Assembly: GCF_003260975.1 (NCBI RefSeq)
Contig: NZ_CP030041.1
Location: 2,465,001 to 2,529,000, forward strand
Source of the DNA: Echinicola strongylocentroti
GTDB taxonomy: Bacteria > Bacteroidota > Bacteroidia > Cytophagales > Cyclobacteriaceae
Direction: 5' to 3'
DNA length: 64,000 bases
This document shows positions 45,721 to 54,377 of the stretch, in pieces (position 1 is the first letter of the stretch; the number at the start of each line of letters is the position of its first letter). Position numbers and translations under genes: made by a program. The notes below the pieces were generated by a model that was not told the DNA's origin, made no database searches, and saw nothing but the letters and a program-made list of their open reading frames with translations.

Positions 45721-46082
45721 CCGACCAACTGCCCCGGGCCATGGTAGGTGATATCACCTCCTCTGTTGATCTTATAAAACGTAGCCTCCTTCTCAGCTAG
45801 CTGCACTTCATCCAAAAGCAAATGGGTCAGCTCACCACTCTTGCCTATTGTATAAACATGAGGGTGCTCCACGAAGAGCAGGTAATTGGAGGTGGATAAT
45901 TGTTCTTCAAGCCCTTTCTTTCTGTTTTCGATCTTGGCGGCCACGATCTCAGCAAAAAGCAACTCCTGATAATCCCAGGTCTCTTTATAGTCCTTCTTGC
46001 CTAAATCGATGAATTTTACTTTCTTATTAATAATATGATTCACAACGGGTTCCTTCCAATGATTTATGGTGATCAACACCAT
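45657..46082 (-). pseudogene. Truncated lipB 5' fragment
   Basis: The 135 codons from the start to about FFTDIH are the same as in intact lipB, then the frame crosses the joint and stops after five foreign residues. It lacks the catalytic lysine and cysteine (KICALGVK, PCGIADK), so it cannot be a working transferase. Confidence 0.93.
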
Positions 46083-46261
46083 TTTTTGACGATGGGTTCT
46101 ATTTTTTGGCAATACTAACCTGACTGATCACGGCGCCAAAACTTAACGTTTCACAAAATTAATAAAAAATACCATGGCACAGCACAATACAATGGGAAGC
46201 GATGCCGAAGGATTCGCTGCTGACTTTTTGATTTCCAAGCATTACACCCTTCTGGAAAAAA
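45677..46261. repeat. Tandem duplication, unit 2
   Basis: Second copy of the 585-bp unit. The joint reads GGAAAAAA|TATGGATATCC. Because the unit is centred on a divergent promoter, each end of the pair keeps one intact gene, lipB on the left and yraN on the right. Confidence 0.95.
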
Positions 46262-46530
46262 ATTACCGCCACAAACACGCTGAAATCGACCTGATTATGG
46301 TGCATCGAGGATTATTAATATTCGTGGAAGTAAAGTTCCGTAGCGGAACGGGTTTTGGCTACGCCGAGGAATTTGTCGATTACAAAAAACGCCAACTAAT
46401 CATCCGGGCTGCCGATCATTATATTCACGAAAAAGACTGGCACAAGGACATCCGCTTTGATATTGTCGGAGTCTACAAGGACAAGGAAGGCACAATCCGA
46501 TTTAAGCACTTTGAGGACGCTTTCTACTAA
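46174..46530 (+). CDS. YraN/UPF0102 endonuclease-like protein
   Basis: 118 aa. A PD-(D/E)xK nuclease fold with HAEIDLIMVHRGLLIFVEVKFR as the core (E..D..EVK). YraN proteins are widespread, with no settled function. This is the intact copy, preceded by the duplicated promoter region. Confidence 0.9.
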   Translation: MAQHNTMGSDAEGFAADFLISKHYTLLEKNYRHKHAEIDLIMVHRGLLIFVEVKFRSGTGFGYAEEFVDYKKRQLIIRAADHYIHEKDWHKDIRFDIVGVYKDKEGTIRFKHFEDAFY

Positions 46531-46697
46531 GCCTGCTACATTTGTAACGCACCCAAGTTTAAGGGACACAAGCCATTGGCCCTTAGGATTGCTTGATCAT
46601 AATGCGGCAAATACCCTCTCCTGCATGTCCCTGATTTCACCCTTCGACACGCTCCGGATCATCACCCTCCTCACGTCTCACTTCTCATATCTCAAGT

Positions 46698-47543
46698 TCA
46701 ATACTCATAGATCAGCTGACCATCAGCATTCCACTCCGCCTTGATATATGGCCTAAAATTCTTGGTAAAAGGCTGTTCTTGGTATTGGATTTCCCGCTTG
46801 CGAATGGTCTTTCCACCATCAGTATTCCAATATTCTGTCCATATTCCGACTTTTTCTCCATAATGGTATTCCCCCATTACAGCCAGTTGGCCATTTTCAT
46901 AGAAGTGGTAAAAATTCCCTTCTTCAAGTTCATATTCTACTGGAATGACTTGCTCAATTTGCTGCTCACCTTTATTATAATACGTCACCCTGGAATCTTT
47001 CGGCCATCCTTCGTAGTAATGCCCCTTGTTCAGCAGGATGTTTTTTTGGTCAAAGGTCATCCACCGCTCATGCTTGGTGCCAAAGTAAAACATCCCCTTC
47101 TCCACCACAGCATCATCGATCCGCTTTTCATAAGGGCCATGCAGCAGGTATCCTTCTTCGGGATTAAACCCTTTGGTCCTGATCACATCATCTTTGGTAT
47201 CCAGCCAATACACATCCCGCACATAGGGATTGACCATTTTATTCCTGGTAGTATAGTGGAATAGCTGATATTGGGTCTTTCCCCTGGCATTCACTCGGAT
47301 AAAATCCCTACGGGTGCGCTCGCCATAGTAAATGTTTTTCTTCTTCTTTTTCCGCTTCTTTTTCTTTTCTTCTTTTCTCTTCTCATCGTCAAAAAGAAGA
47401 ATAGGCGCAGTGGTAGGCAATAGCGAGCTCTCTACGACACCGGAGGAATCAGCCGGTACCGATCTGGACAAGGAGTCAAAACTCTGCGCCTTTACCAAAC
47501 TGGTATTAAACAACAAAAGGAGTATGATTAGTGATTTTTTCAT
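46698..47543 (-). CDS. Secreted MORN/YwqK-like repeat protein
   Basis: 281 aa with a signal peptide (LIILLLLFNTSLVKAQ). A basic stretch (KRKKKKKNIYYGERTRR) follows, then MORN/YwqK-type repeats of the form YYEGWPKDSRVTYYNKGE, NFYHFYENGQLAVMGEY and KVGIWTEYWNTDGGKT. Such repeats are found in Bacteroidota surface and toxin-antitoxin-like proteins; the function here is unknown. It is alone on its strand. Confidence 0.8.
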   Translation of the reverse strand: MKKSLIILLLLFNTSLVKAQSFDSLSRSVPADSSGVVESSLLPTTAPILLFDDEKRKEEKKKKRKKKKKNIYYGERTRRDFIRVNARGKTQYQLFHYTTRNKMVNPYVRDVYWLDTKDDVIRTKGFNPEEGYLLHGPYEKRIDDAVVEKGMFYFGTKHERWMTFDQKNILLNKGHYYEGWPKDSRVTYYNKGEQQIEQVIPVEYELEEGNFYHFYENGQLAVMGEYHYGEKVGIWTEYWNTDGGKTIRKREIQYQEQPFTKNFRPYIKAEWNADGQLIYEY

Positions 47544-47648
47544 GCCAATAACAGGCTAAGCTCTGCACTATTTTTAATGATAACGTTTTAAATGGAAGAA
47601 TCTATGTTCTAAATAAAAGAAAGGTTTAGAATTAACAAGCATAATCCT

Positions 47649-47656
47649 TAATTTTG
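47649..47656 (+). promoter_or_regulatory. Possible minus-7 box for the aminotransferase gene
   Basis: TAATTTTG matches the Bacteroidota minus-7 consensus exactly, which would give a leader of about 95 bases before ATG 47759. The minus-33 box is not clear. Confidence 0.4.
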
Positions 47657-47758
47657 CCCAATTATGAAAACGTCTGTAATCATTTCGATTACACCTTAGA
47701 CTAAAAAGAATATTAAAGGTAACAATAAACTGACCATATAAAAACAATTATAAAGCAA

Positions 47759-48961
47759 ATGAGCAGTATTTTATCAGACCGTATTAACAATATGGAAGAG
47801 TCAGCTACGCTGGCGATGGCCAAAAAAGCAAGAGAGCTGAAAGGCCAGGGAATCGACATCATCAGTTTGAGTTTGGGAGAGCCTGATTTCAAGACTCCAC
47901 AGCACATCCAGGATGCGGCCAAGGCTGCCATAGATGAGGGGAAATATTTCTCTTATTCTCCAGTAGCCGGCTACCAAGACCTAAGAGAGGCCATTGCCCA
48001 AAAGCTACAGACCCAAAATAAAATCACTGAGGCCAAAGCGGAAAATATCGTCCTTTCTACTGGCGCGAAACATTCCATCGCAAATATCTTCATGTGCCTG
48101 CTCAATGAAGGTGATGAAGTGGTGATCTTCTCTCCCTACTGGGTGAGCTACGCCGAAATCATCAAGCTGGCCGGCGGCGTGCCCGTACTGATCGAAGGTA
48201 CCCTTGAGAACAACTTCAAGGCATCAGCTGATCAACTGGAAGAGGCCATCACAGATAAGACCAAAGCAGTCATCTATTCCTCTCCATGTAACCCAACAGG
48301 GTCTGTATTCAGCAAGGAAGAACTCGAAGCCATCGCTGAGGTAATCAAAAAACACAAGGACATCTATATCGTAGCTGATGAGATTTACGAACTGATCAAT
48401 TATACCGGGCAGCATGCCAGCATCGCGGCACTTCCCGGGATGTTTGACAGAACCATCACGGTCAATGGTTTCTCTAAAGGATACGCCATGACCGGCTGGA
48501 GAGTGGGGTATATTTGCGCTCCGCTTTTCATTGCCAAAGCTTGTGAAAAAATCCAAGGACAATTCACTTCTGGTGGTACCGGCATCGCCCAGCGTGCTGC
48601 CTTGGCGGCCATCACAGGCGACCAGTCGCCTTCATTGGAAATGGAAAAAGCCTATAAGAAAAGAAGAGAGCTTGTGTTGGAATTGCTCAGAGACATTCCC
48701 GGTATCAAGACGCACGTGCCTGAAGGAGCGTTCTACTTCTTCCCTGACGTGACCGCCTTCTTTGGCAAGTCTGCCGGTGAGATCAAGATCGAAAATGCAG
48801 ATGACTTCTGTCTTTATATCCTGAACACGGCCCACGTTTCTGTAGTGACAGGCGCTGCTTTTGGCGCACCTAACTGCGTGAGACTTTCTTACGCTGCTTC
48901 AGAAGAGGAGCTTAAAGAAGCCCTGAAACGTATCAAAGATGCCGTAGCTAATCTTAGCTAG
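47759..48961 (+). CDS. Pyridoxal-phosphate aspartate aminotransferase
   Basis: 400 aa, fold type I class I aminotransferase. SLSLGEPDFKTPQH at the start, YSSPCNPTGSVFS, the PLP lysine in VNGFSKGYAMTGWRVGY, and NCVRLSYAASEEEL. It fits the aspartate/prephenate aminotransferase group (Iγ/Ib type). It interconverts aspartate and oxaloacetate by family; other acceptor acids are possible. Confidence 0.92.
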   Translation: MSSILSDRINNMEESATLAMAKKARELKGQGIDIISLSLGEPDFKTPQHIQDAAKAAIDEGKYFSYSPVAGYQDLREAIAQKLQTQNKITEAKAENIVLSTGAKHSIANIFMCLLNEGDEVVIFSPYWVSYAEIIKLAGGVPVLIEGTLENNFKASADQLEEAITDKTKAVIYSSPCNPTGSVFSKEELEAIAEVIKKHKDIYIVADEIYELINYTGQHASIAALPGMFDRTITVNGFSKGYAMTGWRVGYICAPLFIAKACEKIQGQFTSGGTGIAQRAALAAITGDQSPSLEMEKAYKKRRELVLELLRDIPGIKTHVPEGAFYFFPDVTAFFGKSAGEIKIENADDFCLYILNTAHVSVVTGAAFGAPNCVRLSYAASEEELKEALKRIKDAVANLS

Positions 48962-48973
48962 TAAAAGGTAATC

Positions 48974-49068
48974 CGAGGCTGTCTCATAAGTCCTCGTCAT
49001 AGCGATTCCAATGGATATCGGAATCGTGATGACGGATGGGTCAATGATGAGACAGCCTCGTTTTTTTT
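48974..49068 (+). terminator. Long-hairpin terminator after the aminotransferase
   Basis: CGAGGCTGTCTCAT and ATGAGACAGCCTCG (14 bp, perfect) enclose a second stem (CGTCAT..GATTCC / GGAATC..ATGACG) and are followed by eight T. It is much longer than needed and probably derives from a palindromic repeat. Confidence 0.8.
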
Positions 49069-49108
49069 GCCGTGATGAGTCCATCATTTTTTGTATCTTG
49101 CCGCTGTT

Positions 49109-49819
49109 ATGGCCAAAGCACTTGTAATCACACCTGTCAAAAACTCGATCGAGACCACGCTGGAAACAGCCGAAGCCATCAAGGCATCATCTGTCCCGGT
49201 CATCCATAAAATATTCAATGATTTCAGCACGGCAGAAACCAAGGCCGCTCTGGACAAAAATGCCCCAAAGATCGGCTATGAGCTGGTGCATCTGGAAGAG
49301 GTCACGGACACTCCTTCTCCCAACTACAAGCTGGTCCTACAGATGGCCCAAAAGGAAGCCGTCAAAAAGCAACTCCCCCTGCTCGTAATAGAATCTGATG
49401 TGACGGTACAAAAGGACACCATCGAAAAAATGCTCCAATTCCTTCAAGATCATCAAAACGCCGGCCTCATCGGAGCCATCACGGTAGGCTATGACCAAAA
49501 AGTCAATTTCCCATACCTAAAATTCAAGGATGTCACAGAAACGGTCATTGATACGAAGAGGAGTTTGAGCTTTTGCTGTACACTGTTCAGCCCTGAATTG
49601 CTGACGGCTTATGATTTTATGCAGCTGGATCAGTCCAAAGACTGGTACGACACGTTTATCTCCAAAAAAGCCATCGAGTTGGGCTATAGCAACTATGTAC
49701 TGATGGACACCCCTGTCCTTCACAAACCCCACGGCAGTCGCCCTTGGAAACAACTCAAATACAAGAATCCACTAAAATACTATTTCCTGAAATTTTGGAA
49801 AGGGATGGATAAAATCTAA
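49109..49819 (+). CDS. GT-A type glycosyltransferase-like protein
   Basis: 236 aa with a Rossmann-like start (ALVITPVKNSIETTLETAEA), an LLVIESDVTVQKDTIEKML segment that may be the DxD-type site, and a basic C-terminus. It resembles small family 2-like transferases but lacks a strict DxD, so activity is not certain. The stop overlaps the stop of the convergent GT2 gene by 4 bp. Confidence 0.68.
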   Translation: MAKALVITPVKNSIETTLETAEAIKASSVPVIHKIFNDFSTAETKAALDKNAPKIGYELVHLEEVTDTPSPNYKLVLQMAQKEAVKKQLPLLVIESDVTVQKDTIEKMLQFLQDHQNAGLIGAITVGYDQKVNFPYLKFKDVTETVIDTKRSLSFCCTLFSPELLTAYDFMQLDQSKDWYDTFISKKAIELGYSNYVLMDTPVLHKPHGSRPWKQLKYKNPLKYYFLKFWKGMDKI

Positions 49820-50610
49820 AGCATCCCCAACCATCTCAGCATGGTATTGTAGGGCTTTGACCAGGACCGACGAAAACGAAGGGGGCCATTCAGCTCTCTT
49901 GAAAAATACGCTGCATGCCTAGCGTTAAGAAAAGCGATTCGTTTTCTTTTTATGGCAGCATTGGATGTCTTCTTTCGCTTGCTATTTGGCGTAAGACGGT
50001 AGTAAAACCCAATAAAGGGCAGCTGCACCACTTCTCCATCATCTTTCAGCATTTTGATCCAAAACTCCCAGTCTTCCCTGCCCATAAAGCGCATTTCTTC
50101 CGAATACTTTCCGGCTTTTTGCCAGTCTTCCTTTCTGAACAAGGCAGAGCAAAAAATCATATTGTCCAGCGCCAATTGATGTCGGCTAAAAGGCTTTAAG
50201 TTCCAACTCTTCTCCCCTGATTCATCAAACTTCACACCTTGGCTATAGACCACCTTTACGGCTGGTTGAGCCTTTAAAACCTTGACCGCGGCTGTGATGT
50301 AGTCCTTAGAAATAAGATCATCTCCATCCAGCGGAAGTATAATACTGCCATTTGCCTCTTCGATACCAATATTTCTCGCTTTAGAAACACCTCCGTTTTC
50401 TTGGTCAATGACCCTTACCACAGGAAATTCCTTTTCCACTGCTCTTGCTACCTGAAGGGAATCGTCTTTGGATCCATCGTTTACGATAATCACTTCCAAA
50501 GGGTGATAGGTGGAGCCAAGTACTGAAAGAACCGTTTCCCTGAGGTATTCCCCTTGATTATAACATGGGATGACTACACTTACAAGAGTTTCTTGTTCCG
50601 AAGAATGCAT
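49816..50610 (-). CDS. Family 2 glycosyltransferase
   Basis: 264 aa. SVVIPCYNQGEYLRETVLSV, VIIVNDGSKDDSL and ILPLDGDDLISKDYI (DxD-like) are the GT2 signatures; QENGGVSKARNIGIEEANGS is the substrate-binding turn. It transfers an NDP-sugar to a surface glycan or lipid. No polysaccharide operon surrounds it, so its role is open. Confidence 0.9.
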   Translation of the reverse strand: MHSSEQETLVSVVIPCYNQGEYLRETVLSVLGSTYHPLEVIIVNDGSKDDSLQVARAVEKEFPVVRVIDQENGGVSKARNIGIEEANGSIILPLDGDDLISKDYITAAVKVLKAQPAVKVVYSQGVKFDESGEKSWNLKPFSRHQLALDNMIFCSALFRKEDWQKAGKYSEEMRFMGREDWEFWIKMLKDDGEVVQLPFIGFYYRLTPNSKRKKTSNAAIKRKRIAFLNARHAAYFSRELNGPLRFRRSWSKPYNTMLRWLGML

Positions 50611-51110
50611 TGGTGATTGAATTAGTGAAGTTTATTTCAAGAGTCAAATATAAAAGGCATTTTCATTTCTATTGTCTAGAGTTATTAATTTAAATCGCAG
50701 TCTAATTCCATACCCATCTATTTTGTCTATAACCCCTCCTATTTTTGATCAATAGTCAACAAATGGAAAATCATTACAGGTAATTAGTATTTACAGTTAA
50801 GCTCAATGTAATATTTTTTTTCAAGAAAATTATTTTCCTCTATGCATTGTATAGAGGAAACGTATTGAAAAAAATGTCCCCGTCCCAGTCAACATTTATA
50901 TCTGCCGTTCCTATGGAACTTAACCTATATATGTATAACAATTTACTATATGATCAATTAGACATAATGCGCAGTCGCTAACTACAAAACCCATAATACC
51001 CTTAATGAATCTCCTTAATCTTGCAAGTAGCCAAACTTTATAAGAAAATTGTTTTTGTATTATATTCAGGTGTAAATCGCTTTCAAAAGGTCTTCATGAA
51101 TGCTACGCAT
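50611..51110. other. Intergenic region upstream of the GT2 gene
   Basis: AT-rich. TTTCCTCTAT / ATAGAGGAAA (50834-50860) is a perfect 10-bp inverted repeat with a 7-base loop and no T run, so it may be a regulatory site rather than a terminator. No gene seen. Confidence 0.4.
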
Positions 51111-51289
51111 TTTCATTGATGAAAAGAGCCAAAAACCTAGTCCGGTGGTGAGTTCTTTAAATTGGAACAGGTAAGTTTTCCAGCGAGTACGATTCGGACC
51201 CCAATTTAATTTCAGAAAACTGCTCCGGCCTGAAAATGAATGGGTCTCGCTGTTCCACGACGCGAGCCAACTCCCTTTCTTAACGGCCT
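51111..51289. repeat. Interspersed repeat R3, uninterrupted copy
   Basis: From TTCATTGATGAAAAGAGCC to TTAACGGCCT it matches 53875-54222, except that the other copy holds MITE copy 4. The shared core includes GCTCCGGCCTGAAAATGAAT and CGCTGTTCCACGACGCGAG. No functional frame. Confidence 0.75.
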
Positions 51290-51377
51290 CCACCATCGGC
51301 TGGAAAACAGGCATACCAAGGGCCGTAATCAAGGAAGCGATACCTTTTTTGGCTCAGGGGGGCTTATAGTTCTCGCT

Positions 51378-51590
51378 CAACTTGGTTACTTAAGAAAATA
51401 TACCACTAAATGGAATAATGATGATAATTTATCCATAAGAAACTTATTAATCGGATCCGCCTTGCAGGTATTGGGCGTTAAGAAATTAAAAAGCGGGTGG
51501 GCAAAAAGGCAGGCTTGTTTGACGAAATGCTGCCCAAGGAAAAAATATAGAACCCATATTTTCCAGATACACACTAACTAAACGGCATTG
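51378..51590. mobile_element. Shortened copy of the 391-bp element
   Basis: GGATCCGCCTTGCAGGTATT (51453 on) and TAACTAAACGGCATTG (right end, 51590) match the element at 38235-38625; the middle is deleted and the left end has decayed to a CAACTTGGTTACTTAAG-like form. It is followed by TCTGGGTTAAA, a likely MITE remnant. Confidence 0.65.
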
Positions 51591-51852
51591 TTTCTGGGTT
51601 AAAGTGTCAGCGGCAGGGATGACGCCAAGCCACCTTAACGATCCCCCCAGACTAGACCACAAAAAGGAGGATCTATTTTAGAAGAATTTTCCTAAGGTTT
51701 TTAACAAATGGGCAAAACAATCCATAATTACCAAACCTAGGTACAATACATCTATTATTGGTGTATACATCTTTTTTTGTTGAAAAAACACTAGTTAATT
51801 TAGTATTTTGTGACTATTCCAGTAATAAACCCGATATTTTATAGATAAATAT

Positions 51853-51885
51853 TTTGCGTTATATAGAAAAAAATTACTACATTTG
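51853..51885 (+). promoter_or_regulatory. Promoter of candidate small RNA
   Basis: TTTG (51853-51856) and TACATTTG (51878-51885), 21 bases apart, match the Bacteroidota promoter closely. No gene starts within 500 bases downstream. Confidence 0.6.
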
Positions 51886-51891
51886 TCTCGG

Positions 51892-51991
51892 GTGATTAAG
51901 CAACTTTTTCTACTACCGACTTTTAGTGTGTGTAATTGAGTTGGAGGTTATTTTAATAATTATTTTTTATAAACCTCCCTTTTCTTTTCTT
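51892..51991 (+). ncRNA. Candidate small RNA of about 100 nt
   Basis: It would start near 51892, after the minus-7 box, and end at a GGAGGTT / AACCTCC hairpin (51943-51977) with a CTTTTCTTTTCTTT tail. The loop of that hairpin is long and A/T-rich, so termination there is only moderately likely. No open frame or known RNA family is seen; a leader for the downstream small membrane protein is the alternative. Confidence 0.45.
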
Positions 51992-52005
51992 TAAAAATAT
52001 CAAAT

Positions 52006-52047
52006 GATACCAAAGCCATCCCTGCCCCTTCAAGGATGGCTTTGGTA
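52006..52047. terminator. Strong inverted repeat, probable terminator
   Basis: ATACCAAAGCCATCC / GGATGGCTTTGGTAT is a perfect 15-bp stem with a 12-base loop. It is not followed by a T run on the plus strand, so it may instead protect the 3' end of a transcript or end one in both directions. Confidence 0.45.
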
Positions 52048-52447
52048 TTAATGGCTTTTGAAATAGTTGTGGGCCAAGCATGGATCAAGCCATATTTCTG
52101 AGGGGATTTTCGATACACTTTCTTAACATCGCTATTCCCTATGGATCATTGGAATACAGCGCTAGGAAGATAATTGCTGCTAAAACAATTAGGTTATTTT
52201 TAGTATTTACCTTGCGCGATGGGTATTGGGCCCTTTCAGGTTTTCTTTGTGCTCCTTGGCTTTTCCAGTTTAAGAAAAAATCAGTGCAAGTCTGTACCAT
52301 CAGCGTTCTAATCAGAACCAAGCTCCCCTTGCCCACAAGCCCTAACACCACTGTTTATCTGAATATTAACACAAACTTAAAACAGAATCATGATAATTCC
52401 CTCAAAAATTGGCGTCCTTGCCACTGCTTAAAAATCGCAAGGAGATC
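52048..52447. other. Intergenic region upstream of the small membrane protein
   Basis: Open frames here show no conserved pattern, and I see no promoter or RNA fold that can be supported. Confidence 0.35.
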
Positions 52448-52621
52448 ATGATTCAGACCATCGCTACCGTCATCTTACTATTTTCGGCATATTTGCTGGC
52501 CACCTTATCTTTCTTTACCTATCACGGCAAGATGAAAACATTTTTTGTCAAAGCTTACTTGGTCTCCGGAACGGTAGCTGGTGCATTGACATTTTTCTTT
52601 ATGAGACTCTTCATTAATTGA
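52448..52621 (+). CDS. Small two-helix membrane protein (57 aa)
   Basis: Two hydrophobic helices (TIATVILLFSAYLLATLSFF and AYLVSGTVAGALTFFFMRLF) joined by a basic loop (YHGKMKTFF). An AAGGAG site lies 4 bases before ATG 52448, and ATG rather than the upstream start gives a sensible membrane protein. No family is recognised. Confidence 0.6.
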   Translation: MIQTIATVILLFSAYLLATLSFFTYHGKMKTFFVKAYLVSGTVAGALTFFFMRLFIN

Positions 52622-52779
52622 CTCCAGCCCCACCTGTCACTATCCCCCGCCAGTAGTATCGTCCTACCCATTACTAAATAGTAATTTGGAGAAATCAGGG
52701 TAAACTCCCCTATTTTTGTTATACTTACTAGATACAGGTTTCGGATTTTTCGAAACACCCAATCTTTTAACCTCTCTTT

Positions 52780-53802
52780 ATGCGAAAATGGGCCTTTATT
52801 TTAATTATGATATGTGCCTTTCCATCCACCGAACTGCGGGCGCAAATCCAAAATGACACCAGTTATTTTGAAAGATTTCCAGAGATGGTAACCGGCAGGA
52901 TGTACATGTCCAGAAAATATACGGGTGTGGACATCAATGATCGGCTGGGAGAAATCTCCACGCTTCGCTATCGGCCCAACTCCACACTAAACCTTGGGGT
53001 GGGCGCCTCATACAATGTATTTACCTTAAACTTGGCATTAGGATTTGGCTTTTTGAATCCTGAAGTAGGAAAAGGCGACACCAAGTACCTTGACGCCCAA
53101 GTGCACGCTTACCCGGACAAGTGGGCGATTGACGGATTTGCTCAAATCTACAACGGCTACCACCTTGTTCCCGAGGGGGATTTTGCCATAGAAAATGAAA
53201 ATTATTACTACCGTCCAGACATGAAAGTCAGGGAATTTGGGGCTTCTGTAAAATACGTCTTCAATGGCGAGAAATTTTCCTACAAAGCTGCCTTTCTCCA
53301 AACAGAATGGCAAAAAAAATCCGCAGGCTCCTTATTGGTCGGAGGCGAAGTATTTGGGGGATTGGCGAAAGGAGACAGCTCTTTGATTCCCTCACAGGCC
53401 ATGATCGATCCATCAAGGGATTTTGACAAGTTATTTTTCGTGGAAGCAGGGCCCAACATCGGGTATGCCTACACCTTGGTAATTGACCAGCATTACTTTG
53501 TAATGGGCTCAGCTACCGGGAATATCGGGGTAGGGTTCACCAATCAATATGGTCTGGAAAAAACGACCAACTGGTCGGTTAATGCAAATTACTTCCTCAA
53601 GGCGAGTGTTGGATACAACTCCGAGCGATGGGCTGTCAATGCCAACTATGTTTATAGCAAAGTCCGATTGGCCAAAAACAACGACTTCAACAATAGTATC
53701 CTTACTGGAAATTATCGACTCAACCTCATCTATCGCTTCATACCAGGACCTAAAGGGAAAAAAGTCCTTGATGCCATCAACCCCTACCATTACTTGAAAT
53801 AA
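52780..53802 (+). CDS. DUF4421 outer-membrane protein
   Basis: 340 aa. Signal peptide (FILIMICAFPSTELRAQ), then YFERFPEMVTGRMYMSRKYT and RYRPNSTLNLGVGASYN, the DUF4421 opening, and amphipathic strands to YRLNLIYRFIPGPKGKK. The family is thought to form beta-barrels; its substrate or role is unknown. A TATTTTTG box upstream at about 52710 could be its promoter. Confidence 0.85.
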   Translation: MRKWAFILIMICAFPSTELRAQIQNDTSYFERFPEMVTGRMYMSRKYTGVDINDRLGEISTLRYRPNSTLNLGVGASYNVFTLNLALGFGFLNPEVGKGDTKYLDAQVHAYPDKWAIDGFAQIYNGYHLVPEGDFAIENENYYYRPDMKVREFGASVKYVFNGEKFSYKAAFLQTEWQKKSAGSLLVGGEVFGGLAKGDSSLIPSQAMIDPSRDFDKLFFVEAGPNIGYAYTLVIDQHYFVMGSATGNIGVGFTNQYGLEKTTNWSVNANYFLKASVGYNSERWAVNANYVYSKVRLAKNNDFNNSILTGNYRLNLIYRFIPGPKGKKVLDAINPYHYLK

Positions 53803-53874
53803 GACAATATGAGTCTCCGGAATCATACTCGTAGCCAAACTTAATTGATATTGATAAATTGTTTCCCGTTCTTT

Positions 53875-54222
53875 TCCATTGATGAAAAGAACCAAAAATC
53901 TAGTCCAGTGGTGAGATCTTTAAACCCGGAATATGCATTAGCCTATCTGTTGCGACCTGAAACTGCTTCAAAATCAGCCGTTTCACTTTAGTTTTCGGCA
54001 TAACCGTAGCGGTGCTACGCTAATGCCTCCAAACTAACTGATTTTCTTGCAATTTCAGCTCTCACTACGATTCCTAATGCATAATCCGGGTTAAATTGGG
54101 TAGAACATGCTTTCCTATGAGGGCAATACGGTACCCAATTTAATTTAAGAAAAATGCTCCGGCCTGAAAATGAATGGATCTCGCTGTTCCACGACGCGAG
54201 CTAATTCACCTTCTTAACGGCC
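53875..54222. repeat. Interspersed repeat R3, copy split by MITE copy 4
   Basis: 53875-53920 and 54095-54222 together match R3 at 51111-51289 from TTCCATTGATGAAAAGA to TTAACGGCCT. Confidence 0.72.
53921..54094. mobile_element. MITE copy 4, inserted in R3
   Basis: About 168 bp between TAA and TAA: ACCCGGAATATGCATTAG to CTAATGCATAATCCGGGT. In the R3 copy at 51111 the matching site reads CTTTAAATTGG with no insert, so the ends and the 3-bp duplication are fixed by direct comparison. Confidence 0.88.
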
Positions 54223-54377
54223 TGCTCATTTTTCTTAAACCGGTCTCACCAAAGGACCTCCTTAACTTTCGAAATCATATTATGTAATTGTTCCACTATG
54301 TGCAAAATCACGGATAGTCATTTAAGACAAAAGGGCTAAATAATTGCAAAATAGTACCGAAAAAAAGAATCACCACT

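Noticed and set aside
45677..46082. Second functional lipB
   Set aside because: The copy lacks the catalytic lysine and cysteine and stops right after the duplication joint.
51066..51332. Minus-strand 88-codon frame
   Set aside because: It is made by repeat R3; the second copy of R3 does not keep the frame.
52080..52451. Plus-strand 123-codon frame
   Set aside because: Composition and lack of conserved blocks speak against a gene; it ends in the start region of the small membrane protein.
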